Below, one piece after another: positions 1 through 7,648 of a stretch of DNA of 64,000 bases. Within the stretch, counting starts at the first letter, position 1, and every line of letters begins with the position of its first letter. The position numbers and the translations under genes were made by a program. The notes beneath the pieces were generated by a model that was given only the letters and a program-made list of their open reading frames with translations, ran no database searches and had not been told where the DNA came from. This stretch comes from Lichenibacterium ramalinae (GTDB lineage Bacteria; Pseudomonadota; Alphaproteobacteria; Rhizobiales; Beijerinckiaceae): NCBI RefSeq assembly GCF_004137085.1, contig NZ_QYBC01000014.1, positions 112,569 to 176,568 on the forward strand, in the 5' to 3' direction.

Positions 1-768
1 GATGGCGGGAGCGCTGCCCGGGATGGCGGCGAGGGCGGTCAACGTCATCGTGCGGGTCGCGGCGGGATCGGCGGCGGCGGCGGCGACGCGATGGGACCGG
101 GAGTGGGCCGGTGCCGGCGTGCCGGAGGCCACCGCCACCGGAGCCGCGACGGCCGGCACGGTCACGCCGGCATGGGCGACCGCTCGATGCGCCGGCGCCG
201 TCTCGGACGCCGCCGCGGCCCGGACGGGTCTCGTCGCGCGGGGCTCGGACGCGGTCGCGGTCTCGACCGCGGGGGCCGCCTTGACGGCCGAAGCCGCCCG
301 GACCGGATGCGCCTTCTCCGGATGAGCCTTTTCCGGATGAGCCTTGTCCGGATGAGCTTCGGCGAGCGCGGGTTTCGGCGTCTCGGGCTTGGCAGGCTCG
401 GGCTTGGCGGCATCGGTTTTGGCCTGCGCCGACCGGACCGGTGTGGGGGTGGGGCGCTCGACCTTGGCGTGCTCGACCTTGGCCGGCTCGACCTTGGCGT
501 GTTCGACGCTGGCCTGCTCGCGACCCGCCTGGGCCGGCCCCGCCGCGACGGGCTTGGCGGTCGGCTTGTGGGCGGCCGCGTGGGATCGGTGCGGCTTCGG
601 GGCGTTCGGCGTGGGGCTCGCTTCGCCGGGCCTCGCCGTCATGTGGTCGGCCGACAGGTATCCGTTGAGCTGGCAGAGGAGCCCGCAATCGTCCTGGGCG
701 GCGGCGGGGCCCGGCAGCGCGAGGGCGAGGGCGACGGCGATGCCGCCGAAGGGAATGGAAAGCCTCAT
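1..768 (-). CDS. Secreted Ala/Pro/Lys/His-rich protein, 3' end cut by the window edge
   Basis: The frame runs leftward from an ATG at 768 and is still open at base 1, so 256 codons are visible and the C-terminus is missing. Residues 1-25 form a clear Sec signal peptide (MRLSIPFGG, a hydrophobic Ala/Leu core, cleavage after PAAAQ). A short region with two cysteines (DDCGLLCQLNGYLSADH) follows. The rest is low-complexity Ala/Pro/Lys/His/Glu sequence with short degenerate repeats: EHAKVEPAKVEHAKVE near residue 90 and HPDKAHPEKAHPEKAHP near residue 145. I do not recognise a family. The composition resembles periplasmic or wall-spanning linker proteins. The ribosome-binding site is weak. The skewed composition opens several false frames on the plus strand over the same DNA. 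Confidence 0.7.
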   Translation of the reverse strand, partial: MRLSIPFGGIAVALALALPGPAAAQDDCGLLCQLNGYLSADHMTARPGEASPTPNAPKPHRSHAAAHKPTAKPVAAGPAQAGREQASVEHAKVEPAKVEHAKVERPTPTPVRSAQAKTDAAKPEPAKPETPKPALAEAHPDKAHPEKAHPEKAHPVRAASAVKAAPAVETATASEPRATRPVRAAAASETAPAHRAVAHAGVTVPAVAAPVAVASGTPAPAHSRSHRVAAAAADPAATRTMTLTALAAIPGSAPAI

Positions 769-898
769 GGTGGTGCGGTCCGTCGCTGCCCGATCGCGCT
801 TTGCCCCGATTGGAGCCCGGATTGGTTAAGACCCGGTGAAGCCCCGCCCGGGCCCGCCGGGCCGCGATGGACCGCCGAAGTCCCCCCGGCACGGTGCT

Positions 899-927
899 TC
901 ACAATGGAATAATTATAAAACACAGCA
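899..927. promoter_or_regulatory. AT-rich candidate operator upstream of the iron ABC operon
   Basis: About 29 bases around GGAATAATTATAAAACA are strongly AT-rich, while the flanks are GC-rich. The position just upstream of a promoter for a ferric-iron transporter suggests an iron-responsive regulator (Fur, Irr or RirA type). The match to any one consensus is loose, so the regulator is not named. Confidence 0.35.
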
Positions 928-960
928 ATCCGAATGCAGGCTTGCCATGCGGCGAAGCAA

Positions 961-990
961 TTGACCGATGAAGGCCGCTCTCGATATAGA
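961..990 (+). promoter_or_regulatory. Sigma-70-type promoter for the iron ABC operon
   Basis: TTGACC at 961-966 and TATAGA at 985-990 are separated by 18 bases. The start codon of the binding protein lies about 92 bases further on. Confidence 0.5.
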
Positions 991-1081
991 TCGTGCGCGT
1001 CGCCGCTGCGGTTCGACCGGGGTCTATACAGGCCCATGACGGGAGACGAGCGGTTCGGCGCGGCGGCCAGGGGATGATTGC

Positions 1082-2101
1082 ATGATGTTGTCGCGCTCGC
1101 GCCGAGCCGTCGCCGGTGGCGGCCTGCTCCTGGCGTCCCTCCTCGGCGCGGCTCCGGGTCGGGCGGCCGAAGCCGGGACGCTGACGATCTACAACAGCCA
1201 GGACGAGGGGCCCGTCGAGGCGCTGGCGGCCGCCTTCGAGAAGAAGACCGGCATCAAGGTGGCGTTCCGGGACAACGGCGCGCCCGCGCTGGCGCGCCAG
1301 ATCGTCGACGAAGGCGACCACACCCCGGCCGACATCTTCTACGCCGAATATTCCACAGCGCTCGTCACGCTGGCCGACAAGAACCTGCTGGCGCCCCTGC
1401 CGGGCGACGTCACCGCCGCCATCCCGGCGCAGTTCAACGGCGCCAAGCACGATTGGGTCGGCGTCACGGCGCGGAGCTTCGTGCTCCTCTTCAACCGCAA
1501 GCTCATCGCGGAAGACAAGCTGCCGGCCTCGATCATGGACCTCGCCAAGCCCGAATGGGCGGGCAAGTTCGCCTACAACCCGCGGGCCGCGGCCTTCCTC
1601 GAGATGGTCGTGGCGGTCGAGAAGCAGAAGGGCACCGAGGCCGCCAAGGCTTGGCTCACCGGGCTCAAGGCCAACGGCAAGGCCTTCCCCAAGAACACCG
1701 CCATGGTGCTGGCCGTCGACCGGGGCGAGGTCGAACTCGCCGTCAATGCCGACAATTACTGGCTCGCCGTGGCCAAGGAGCGCGGCGCCGACACGCTCGA
1801 CGCCCGCGTCCACTACATCGGCAACAAGGATCCGGGCGCGCTGCTCACGGTTTCGGGCCTCGCCATCCCCAAATTCGCCCCCCACAGGGCGGAGGCCGAG
1901 CGCTTCGCCGCCTATGCGGTGAGCGAGGAAGGCCAGAAAGTGCTGGCCGAGGCGGCCGGCGACGTTCCGCTGCGGCCGGGCGTGGTCTCGCCGACGGCGC
2001 TCAAGCCCTTCGCGTCGCTCGATCCTTCCCCGGTCTCGGCGGCCGAGATCGGCGACGCCGCCTCCGCCCTCGACCTCGAGCGGGCCGTCGGCATCAACTG
2101 A
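1082..2101 (+). CDS. Iron(III) ABC transporter periplasmic binding protein (FbpA/FutA-like)
   Basis: This 339-residue protein is predicted to bind ferric iron or a similar oxyanion-coordinated ligand in the periplasm and hand it to the permease encoded next. A signal peptide covers about residues 1-29 (Arg-rich start, hydrophobic core, cleavage near GRAAEA). The mature protein opens with TLTIYNSQDEGP, typical of the Fbp/thiamine/polyamine binding-protein fold, and carries the class motif NKDPGALLTVSGLAIPK near residue 245. Classical FbpA has adjacent iron-binding tyrosines just before this motif. Here the pair reads His-Tyr, so one ligand differs. The stop overlaps the permease start by one base, which indicates one operon. 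Iron is the likeliest substrate, but thiamine or another ligand cannot be excluded from sequence alone. Confidence 0.8.
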   Translation: MMLSRSRRAVAGGGLLLASLLGAAPGRAAEAGTLTIYNSQDEGPVEALAAAFEKKTGIKVAFRDNGAPALARQIVDEGDHTPADIFYAEYSTALVTLADKNLLAPLPGDVTAAIPAQFNGAKHDWVGVTARSFVLLFNRKLIAEDKLPASIMDLAKPEWAGKFAYNPRAAAFLEMVVAVEKQKGTEAAKAWLTGLKANGKAFPKNTAMVLAVDRGEVELAVNADNYWLAVAKERGADTLDARVHYIGNKDPGALLTVSGLAIPKFAPHRAEAERFAAYAVSEEGQKVLAEAAGDVPLRPGVVSPTALKPFASLDPSPVSAAEIGDAASALDLERAVGIN

Positions 2102-3693
2102 TGGCCGAGGCGGCCTTCAGCCTTTCCGCGCTGCGGCGCCGCGGGTCCTCCGCGCTGGCGCGCCGCGGATCTTCCGCGGCGCCGTCCTGGCTCGTCCTGC
2201 CCCTGGTCGCGGTCGCGCTGCTGGCGGCGCTGCCGCTCGCCTATGTGGCGTGGCAGGCCGCGGCCGTGGGCTGGGCTGGCTCGGCCGCGCTGCTGTTCCG
2301 CCCCTTCACGGCGGCGCTGCTCGCCAGCACGCTCGAACTCGCCGCCGCCGTTACGCTGGGCTCGGTGCTGGTCGGCACGGCGGCGGCCTGGCTCGTCGAG
2401 CGGAGCGATCTCCCCGGCCGGTCCGTGTGGCGCGTGCTGGTGCCGTTGCCGCTCGCCATGCCGGCCCTGGTCTCGGCCTTCGCCTGGCTGTCGCTGACGC
2501 CGCGGGTCGAAGGCATGGCGGGCGCCGTGCTGGTGCTGGTGCTGGCCGAATATCCGCTGGTCTACCTGCCGGTGGCGGCGGCGCTGCGCGGCATGGACCC
2601 GGCGCTCGAGGATGTGGCGCGCTCGGTCGGGCACGGCCCCTGGCGCATCTTCGGCCGCACCGTGCTGCCCCAGCTGGTGCCGGCCCTGTCGGGCGGCGTG
2701 CTGCTCGTGACGCTGCACATGCTGGTCGAGTTCGGCCCCCTGGCGCTGCTGCGGGTGGAAACCTTCACCACCGCCATCTACGAGGCCTACGAGCTGAGCT
2801 ACGACGGCGCGGCCGCCGCCATGCTGTCGGCGGTGCTGATCGCGCTGTGTCTCTGCGTCATGGCGGCCGAACTGCTGCTGCGCGGCCGGCGCCGCTTCTC
2901 CCGCGCCGCGTCCGGCGCCATCGCGGCCCACGCGCCGGCGCGGCTCGGCCACGCGACTCTGCCGGCCTTCGCCGGCCTCGCCGCCCTGCTCGGCCTGGCC
3001 CTGGGCCTGCCGGTCGCCATGCTGGCCTATTGGCTGCTGCTGGCCCGCCGGGCCGCGCTGCCGCTCGACCGGATCCTGTCGGCCGTGGGCGATTCGGTGC
3101 AGCTCGCGGCGCTCGGCGCCGTGCTCACCACGGCGGTCGGGCTGTCGCTGGTGCTGGCGGCCTTCCGGCGGCGGGGCCGCATGGCGGTCCTCGCCGAACG
3201 GCTGCCCTTCGTGGTCCATGCCCTGCCGGGGCTCGTGGTGGCGCTGGCGCTGGTGTATTTCTGCCTGCGCGTCGCGCCCGTCCTCTACCAGACCACGGCG
3301 CTGCTGCTCGTCGCCTACGCGCTGCTCTTCCTGCCCCTGGCCCAGACGGCGTTGCGCCCCGCCGTCGAGCAGGTGCCGCCCGCCATGGAGGAGGTGGCGC
3401 TGGCGCTGGGCCGGGCGCCGTGGCGGGTGCTGCTCACCGTGACGCTGCCCAACATCCTCCCGGGCCTCAGCGCCGCGACCCTGCTGGTGTTCATGCAGCT
3501 CATGAAGGAGCTCACCGCCACGCTGGTCCTGGCGCCGACCGGCGTCCGCACGCTGGCGATGGAACTCTGGGCCCAGTCGTCGCAGATGAAATACGGCACG
3601 GCCGCCCCCTATGCGGCGCTGCTCGTCCTCGTGTCCGGCGCCCCGGCCTATTGGGCCACGGTCGAGCTGCAGAAACGCCGCGGCCGCCGTTGA
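2101..3693 (+). CDS. Iron(III) ABC transporter permease, two fused membrane domains (FbpB-like)
   Basis: This 530-residue inner-membrane protein forms the channel of the importer. It contains two consecutive binding-protein-dependent transport domains, each with its own EAA loop: EDVARSVGHGPWRIFG near residue 169 and EEVALALGRAPWRVLL near residue 429. That is the normal arrangement for FbpB/AfuB/ThiP permeases and lets one polypeptide replace a permease dimer. About twelve hydrophobic segments can be counted. The ATG shares its first base with the last base of the binding-protein stop codon. The frame is open far upstream of this ATG, but that extension is a shadow of the previous gene. Confidence 0.85.
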   Translation: MAEAAFSLSALRRRGSSALARRGSSAAPSWLVLPLVAVALLAALPLAYVAWQAAAVGWAGSAALLFRPFTAALLASTLELAAAVTLGSVLVGTAAAWLVERSDLPGRSVWRVLVPLPLAMPALVSAFAWLSLTPRVEGMAGAVLVLVLAEYPLVYLPVAAALRGMDPALEDVARSVGHGPWRIFGRTVLPQLVPALSGGVLLVTLHMLVEFGPLALLRVETFTTAIYEAYELSYDGAAAAMLSAVLIALCLCVMAAELLLRGRRRFSRAASGAIAAHAPARLGHATLPAFAGLAALLGLALGLPVAMLAYWLLLARRAALPLDRILSAVGDSVQLAALGAVLTTAVGLSLVLAAFRRRGRMAVLAERLPFVVHALPGLVVALALVYFCLRVAPVLYQTTALLLVAYALLFLPLAQTALRPAVEQVPPAMEEVALALGRAPWRVLLTVTLPNILPGLSAATLLVFMQLMKELTATLVLAPTGVRTLAMELWAQSSQMKYGTAAPYAALLVLVSGAPAYWATVELQKRRGRR

Positions 3694-3750
3694 CGCGGCA
3701 GGGCGCCGGAGCCGCGATGCCGCCGGAAACACCTTGGCGTCCCGGCGGTT

Positions 3751-3767
3751 TCAGGGCAGAGCCCTGA
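3751..3767. repeat. Short palindrome TCAGGGC-AGA-GCCCTGA, REP-like or terminator
   Basis: This perfect 7-bp inverted repeat with a 3-base centre lies 58 bases after the permease stop. The 14-base core TCAGGGCAGAGCCC recurs at 30478-30491 after spoVR. Repetition at two distant operon ends suggests a dispersed REP-type element. Confidence 0.5.
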
Positions 3768-3819
3768 GGACCCCGGGCCGGAGCGGCATCGCCGAAGGCG
3801 AAGCGTTCCCGCCCACGCC

Positions 3820-4893
3820 GTGCCGGAGTGCCCGATCCTGAACGCCGCCGCCCTGCAGGTCTCGGGCCTCGCCAAATCCTACGGCGACACGCCCGTGCTG
3901 CGCGACATCGACCTCGCCGTCGCGCCCGGCGCCGTCGTGGCGCTCCTCGGCCCCTCCGGCTGCGGGAAGACGACGCTGCTGCGCCTCGTCGCCGGTTTCG
4001 ATCGGGCCGATTCCGGCTCGGTCACGCTGGGAGGGCGGCCCGTGGCCGATGGCCCGGCCGGGGGGCGGGGCTGCTGGGTGCCGCCCTTCCGGCGCGGCAT
4101 CGGCTACGTGCCGCAGGACGGCGTGCTGTTTCCCCACCTCGATGTCGCCGCCAACGTCGGCTTCGGCCTGTCGCCGGCCGGGCGGCGGTCCGGACGGGTG
4201 GAGGCCATGCTGGACCTCGTCGGCATGGCGGGCTTCGGCCGCCGCATGCCGCACGAACTCTCCGGCGGCCAGCAGCAGCGCGTGTCCATCGCCCGGGCGC
4301 TGGCGCCGTCGCCCGCCGTGGTGCTGCTCGACGAACCCTTCAACGCCCTCGACGCCCACCTGCGCCGCACGCTCTGCGCCGAAGTCCGCGCCATCCTCAA
4401 GCGCGGCGGCGCCGCGGCCCTCATGGTCACCCACGATCGCGACGAGGCCTTCACGGTCGCCGACGAGATCGCCGTCATGCGGGCGGGCCGCATCGTCCAG
4501 CGGGGCACGCCGGCGGACTTCTACCGGGCGCCGGTCGACCTCGACACGGCCCGCCTCGCCGGCGCCGCCATGCTGCTCGACGGCACCCTGACGGGGGCGA
4601 GCGCCGAGACGGCGCTGGGCCGCCTGCCGGTCCGCAACCCCCACGGCGTCCCCGACGGGCCCGTCGCCCTGATGCTGCGGCCGGAACAGGTCGTCGCCGC
4701 CGCGCCCGGCGCGGGCCTGCGCGTCACGGTGCGCCACGCCGCCATGCTGGGCCCGCTGACCTGGCTCGATCTCGAGACCGAGGGCGGCGCCGTGGCGCTG
4801 CAGGCCTGCTGGGTCGCGGCCGCGCCGCCCGAGGCGGGCTCCGCCGTCCTCATCGAGGTGCGCGGCGACGCCATGGTGTTCCCGCCGGAGTGA
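3820..4893 (+). CDS. Iron(III) ABC transporter ATP-binding protein (FbpC-like)
   Basis: This 357-residue ATPase powers the transporter. Walker A is GPSGCGKTT near residue 46, the Q-loop is in GYVPQDG, the signature is LSGGQQQR, Walker B is VVLLDEPF, and the H-loop His sits in MVTHDRDEAF. After the nucleotide-binding domain, a C-terminal TOBE-like domain spans about residues 230-357, as in FbpC/PotA proteins. I chose the GTG at 3820 because the family-typical start (ALQVSGLAKSYG) follows within 13 residues. It lies 126 bases after the permease, with the REP-like palindrome between them. An insertion of Gly/Arg residues before the Q-loop (GGRGCWVPPFRRG) is slightly unusual. Confidence 0.85.
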   Translation: MPECPILNAAALQVSGLAKSYGDTPVLRDIDLAVAPGAVVALLGPSGCGKTTLLRLVAGFDRADSGSVTLGGRPVADGPAGGRGCWVPPFRRGIGYVPQDGVLFPHLDVAANVGFGLSPAGRRSGRVEAMLDLVGMAGFGRRMPHELSGGQQQRVSIARALAPSPAVVLLDEPFNALDAHLRRTLCAEVRAILKRGGAAALMVTHDRDEAFTVADEIAVMRAGRIVQRGTPADFYRAPVDLDTARLAGAAMLLDGTLTGASAETALGRLPVRNPHGVPDGPVALMLRPEQVVAAAPGAGLRVTVRHAAMLGPLTWLDLETEGGAVALQACWVAAAPPEAGSAVLIEVRGDAMVFPPE

Positions 4894-5084
4894 CGCCGAC
4901 GGCGGTGAAGCTGAAACTTGAACGCGGCCATTGGCGTTGGGGAATTTGGGACACCGTTCCAGGGCGACGCCGTGGTTTCGCCTCTGGCCGGTGGGCCGGA
5001 CAGGGCGGGATGGTTCGTCGCAGGCCGACGGATCGGCCCGCAGGCAGGTCCGATCGTCGGACCGTCACGCAGGAGAAACGTCTC

Positions 5085-5333
5085 ATGAAGTTCGCCGCCA
5101 CCCTCGCTCTCGCCGGCCTCGCCGGGATCTGCCTCGCCGGCACGGCGGAAGCCCTTCCGCTCGCCCCCGCCGCCGCCATCCCGGCCGCCGCCCAGGCGCC
5201 CGTCGTCGATGCCGCCATGGTGGTCACCAGGACCGTGCGCCGTGGGCCGTTCGGCGGCCGCGTCGTGACGAAACGCGTGATGCGCCGCGGTCCCATGGGC
5301 CGCACCGTCACCACCACCCGCACCGTCCGCTGA
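5085..5333 (+). CDS. Small secreted Arg/Val-rich protein
   Basis: This is an 82-residue exported protein of unknown function. AGGAG sits about ten bases before the ATG. Residues 1-22 form a signal peptide (MKFAATLALAGLAGICLAG) with cleavage near TAEA. An Ala/Pro linker follows, then a basic C-terminus with an imperfect internal repeat: RRGPFGGRVVTKRV and RRGPMGRTVTTTRTV. Small proteins of this type are common in Hyphomicrobiales but are not characterised. It stands alone, 190 bases after the ABC ATPase, and is followed by a strong hairpin. Confidence 0.7.
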   Translation: MKFAATLALAGLAGICLAGTAEALPLAPAAAIPAAAQAPVVDAAMVVTRTVRRGPFGGRVVTKRVMRRGPMGRTVTTTRTVR

Positions 5334-5339
5334 ACCGGT

Positions 5340-5363
5340 CGCGCCGGACAAGGGTCCGGCGCG
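5340..5363 (+). terminator. Hairpin after the small secreted protein
   Basis: A perfect 10-bp stem (CGCGCCGGAC / GTCCGGCGCG) with a 4-base loop starts 7 bases after the stop codon. There is no T-run, so it may rely on Rho or act in RNA stability. Confidence 0.5.
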
Positions 5364-5436
5364 GTCCCGAGCGTCTCCGATCGGTCCCGAGGTGCCTTCC
5401 CCATGACTTCAGCTTCATCATGACTGTGCCTCCCTC

Positions 5437-6597
5437 ATGACTGCGATCGAGACGGCCCCGCGGCGCGACGCGCTCGCCGGCGACGGTGACGGAGCCGTGC
5501 CGGGGGCGCGGCAGCGCAACGCCCGCGTGTTGCTGGCGGTGGTGCTGGTGGCGCTCGGGCTCTGGACCATCCACGACTTCCTGCCGGCCCTGGCCTGGGC
5601 GGCCGTCCTCGCCGTGGCGTTCTGGCCGCTCTACGAGAAGGCCCTGCGGCGCTTCCCGCCCGGCAAGCACAACGTGCTGATGCCGAGCCTCTTCACCCTC
5701 GGCGTCGGCCTGCTCTTCGGCCTGCCGCTGGTCGTGGTGCTGTTCGAAGCGCTGCGGGAGTTCCACTCGGTCCTCGACCTTTACCGCCGCGCCACGACGT
5801 CGGGCATCCCGCTGCCGGACTTCATCGCGCACCTGCCCTTCGGCGCCGACGCCATCTCGCATTGGTGGCAGGACAACCTCGCCAACGGCGCCCAGGCGCA
5901 CGGCATCGCCGAACGGGTCGACCGCGCCAAGGCGGCGGAGATCGGTCGCAACCTCGGCGGGCAGATCGTCCACCGCACGGTGCTGTTCTTCTTCGCCCTG
6001 ATGACGCTGTTCTTCCTGTTCAAGGAGGGCAACGAGGTCGTGCGCCAGATGCTCGACGCGAGCCAGAAGGCCTTCGGCGCCAAGGGCGAGCGTGTCGCCC
6101 GGCAGGTCGTGGCCTCCATCCACGGCACCGTCGACGGGCTGGTGCTGGTGGGCCTCGGCGAGGGCTTCGTCATGGGCGTCGTCTACGCCTTCGCGGGCGT
6201 GCCGCACCCGATCCTCTTCGGTGCGCTGACGGCCTTCGCCGCCATGGTGCCGTTCGCCGTGACGGTGGTGTTCATCGTCGTGGGCGGGGTGCTGCTCGCC
6301 CAGGGCAGCGTGCTGGCGGCGGTGCTGGTGGTGGGCGGCGGCAGCCTCCTCGCCTTCCTGGCCGACCACCTCATCCGCCCGGTGCTCATCGGCGGCACGA
6401 CGCGGCTGCCCTTCCTGTGGGTGCTGTTCGGCATCCTGGGCGGTGTCGAGACCTGGGGCCTCGTCGGCCTCTTCGTCGGCCCGGCCCTGATGGCGGCGAT
6501 CGTCCTGCTGTGGCGCGAATATACCGAGGGCGTGCAGGGCAGGGGGCAGAACAGGGCCCGCACGGCGGCCCCGGACGCCCGGCCCGGGCTCTCCTGA
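5437..6597 (+). CDS. AI-2E family transporter (YdiK/TqsA superfamily membrane protein)
   Basis: This 386-residue integral membrane protein has about seven to eight hydrophobic segments in the arrangement of the AI-2E family: paired helices at residues 27-55 and 65-105, a long soluble loop, then a helix cluster from about 175 to 365. Characterised members export autoinducer-2 or act as Na+/H+ antiporters, so the substrate here is not predictable. The N-terminus has about 25 polar residues before the first helix. No strong ribosome-binding site is visible before the ATG. The panE-like gene follows after 73 bases. Confidence 0.75.
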   Translation: MTAIETAPRRDALAGDGDGAVPGARQRNARVLLAVVLVALGLWTIHDFLPALAWAAVLAVAFWPLYEKALRRFPPGKHNVLMPSLFTLGVGLLFGLPLVVVLFEALREFHSVLDLYRRATTSGIPLPDFIAHLPFGADAISHWWQDNLANGAQAHGIAERVDRAKAAEIGRNLGGQIVHRTVLFFFALMTLFFLFKEGNEVVRQMLDASQKAFGAKGERVARQVVASIHGTVDGLVLVGLGEGFVMGVVYAFAGVPHPILFGALTAFAAMVPFAVTVVFIVVGGVLLAQGSVLAAVLVVGGGSLLAFLADHLIRPVLIGGTTRLPFLWVLFGILGGVETWGLVGLFVGPALMAAIVLLWREYTEGVQGRGQNRARTAAPDARPGLS

Positions 6598-6670
6598 GCC
6601 GCCGCGGCGGCACGGCGGGTCGGCGGGCGGCGTCCCGGGGCGCGGGGAGCCGGATGGAGGAGGCGGTAGC

Positions 6671-7594
6671 ATGCGGATCCTGATCGTCGGCGCCGGCGCC
6701 ACGGGCGGTTATTTCGGGGCCTGCCTCGCGGCGGCCGGGCGCGACGTGACCTTCCTGGTCCGCCCGCGCCGTGCCGCGGAACTCGCCGCCGGCGGGCTGC
6801 AGATCCTGTCCCCCTCCGGCGATTGGACGATCCGGCCCAAGCTGGTCCTCGGGCCGGAGATCGCCGGCGCCTTCGACCTCGTGCTGCTCACCGTCAAGGC
6901 CCATGCCCTGGCGGGCGCGCTCGACGACATCGGTCCCGCCATGGGGCCCGACACCGTCTTGTTCCCCATCCTCAACGGGATGCGCCACATCGACCTGCTG
7001 GTGGAGCGGTTCGGCGACCTCGTGATCGGCGGCGTCTGCAAGGTCGCCACCATGCTCGACGGGTCGGGCCGCATCCGGCAGCTCGCGCCCGGCCAGGAGC
7101 TGACCTTCGGCGAGCTGTCCGGCGGCGCCTCGGCCCGCATCGCCGCCATCGACGCCGCGCTGCAGGGCTGCGGCTTCACCGCCCGGGCGACGCCCGACAT
7201 CCTGCAGGCCATGTGGGACAAATGGATCATGCTGGCGGCCCTCGGAGCGCTGACCTGCCTGATGCGCGGGACGGTGGGCGAGATCGCGGCGGCGCCGGGC
7301 GGTCCCGCCGTCGCGGCGGCCCTGGTCGGCGAGACCGCAGCCGTGGCGACGGCCGCCGGCCATCCGCCGGCCGATGCCTATGTGGCGGCGACCCGGGCCA
7401 TGCTGACGGCGGCCGGCTCGCCCATGACGTCCTCGCTCTACCGCGACCAGCAGGCTGGACTGCCGCTGGAGGCCGACCACGTGCTCGGCGATCTCCTGGC
7501 CCGGGCCCGCGGCTTCGGCCTGGCGACGCCGCTCCTCGACGCGGCCGCGGTATCGCTCGCCGTTCACGCGCGGCGCACCGCGCCGGGCGCCTGA
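6671..7594 (+). CDS. 2-dehydropantoate 2-reductase family protein (ApbA/PanE-like)
   Basis: This 307-residue NADPH-dependent reductase belongs to the ketopantoate reductase family, whose founding member makes pantoate for coenzyme A. The nucleotide-binding motif GAGATGGYFG is at residues 7-16, and the catalytic-lysine region MWDKWIML is near residue 183. The C-terminal helical domain ends in VSLAVHARRT. GGAGGAGG lies about nine bases before the ATG and supports the start. Many genomes carry several paralogues that act on other 2-ketoacids, so ketopantoate as substrate is an inference. The stop codon falls inside the first unit of a 17-bp tandem repeat. Confidence 0.8.
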   Translation: MRILIVGAGATGGYFGACLAAAGRDVTFLVRPRRAAELAAGGLQILSPSGDWTIRPKLVLGPEIAGAFDLVLLTVKAHALAGALDDIGPAMGPDTVLFPILNGMRHIDLLVERFGDLVIGGVCKVATMLDGSGRIRQLAPGQELTFGELSGGASARIAAIDAALQGCGFTARATPDILQAMWDKWIMLAALGALTCLMRGTVGEIAAAPGGPAVAAALVGETAAVATAAGHPPADAYVAATRAMLTAAGSPMTSSLYRDQQAGLPLEADHVLGDLLARARGFGLATPLLDAAAVSLAVHARRTAPGA

Positions 7595-7647
7595 CGGCGC
7601 CGGGCGCCTGACGGCGCGGGGCGCCTGGCGGCGCGGGGCGCCTGAGG
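7580..7647. repeat. Four tandem 17-bp units between two convergent genes
   Basis: The unit GCGCCGGGCGCCTGACG is present twice exactly (7580-7596, 7597-7613) and twice with one to three changes (7614-7630, 7631-7647). The first unit overlaps the last codons of the panE-like gene, so each unit copies its Ala-Pro-Gly-Ala-stop end. The array fills the space to the M20 gene and is self-complementary, so it may serve as a bidirectional terminator. Confidence 0.85.
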
Positions 7648-7648
7648 C

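Larger units (their letters stand above)
769..1081. other. Intergenic region between the divergent secreted protein and the iron ABC operon
   Basis: These 313 bases hold no gene. The most notable part is an AT-rich island at about 899-927, unusual in this GC-rich DNA, followed by a good promoter at 961-990. The left part, next to the minus-strand gene, has no promoter I can name. Confidence 0.6.
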
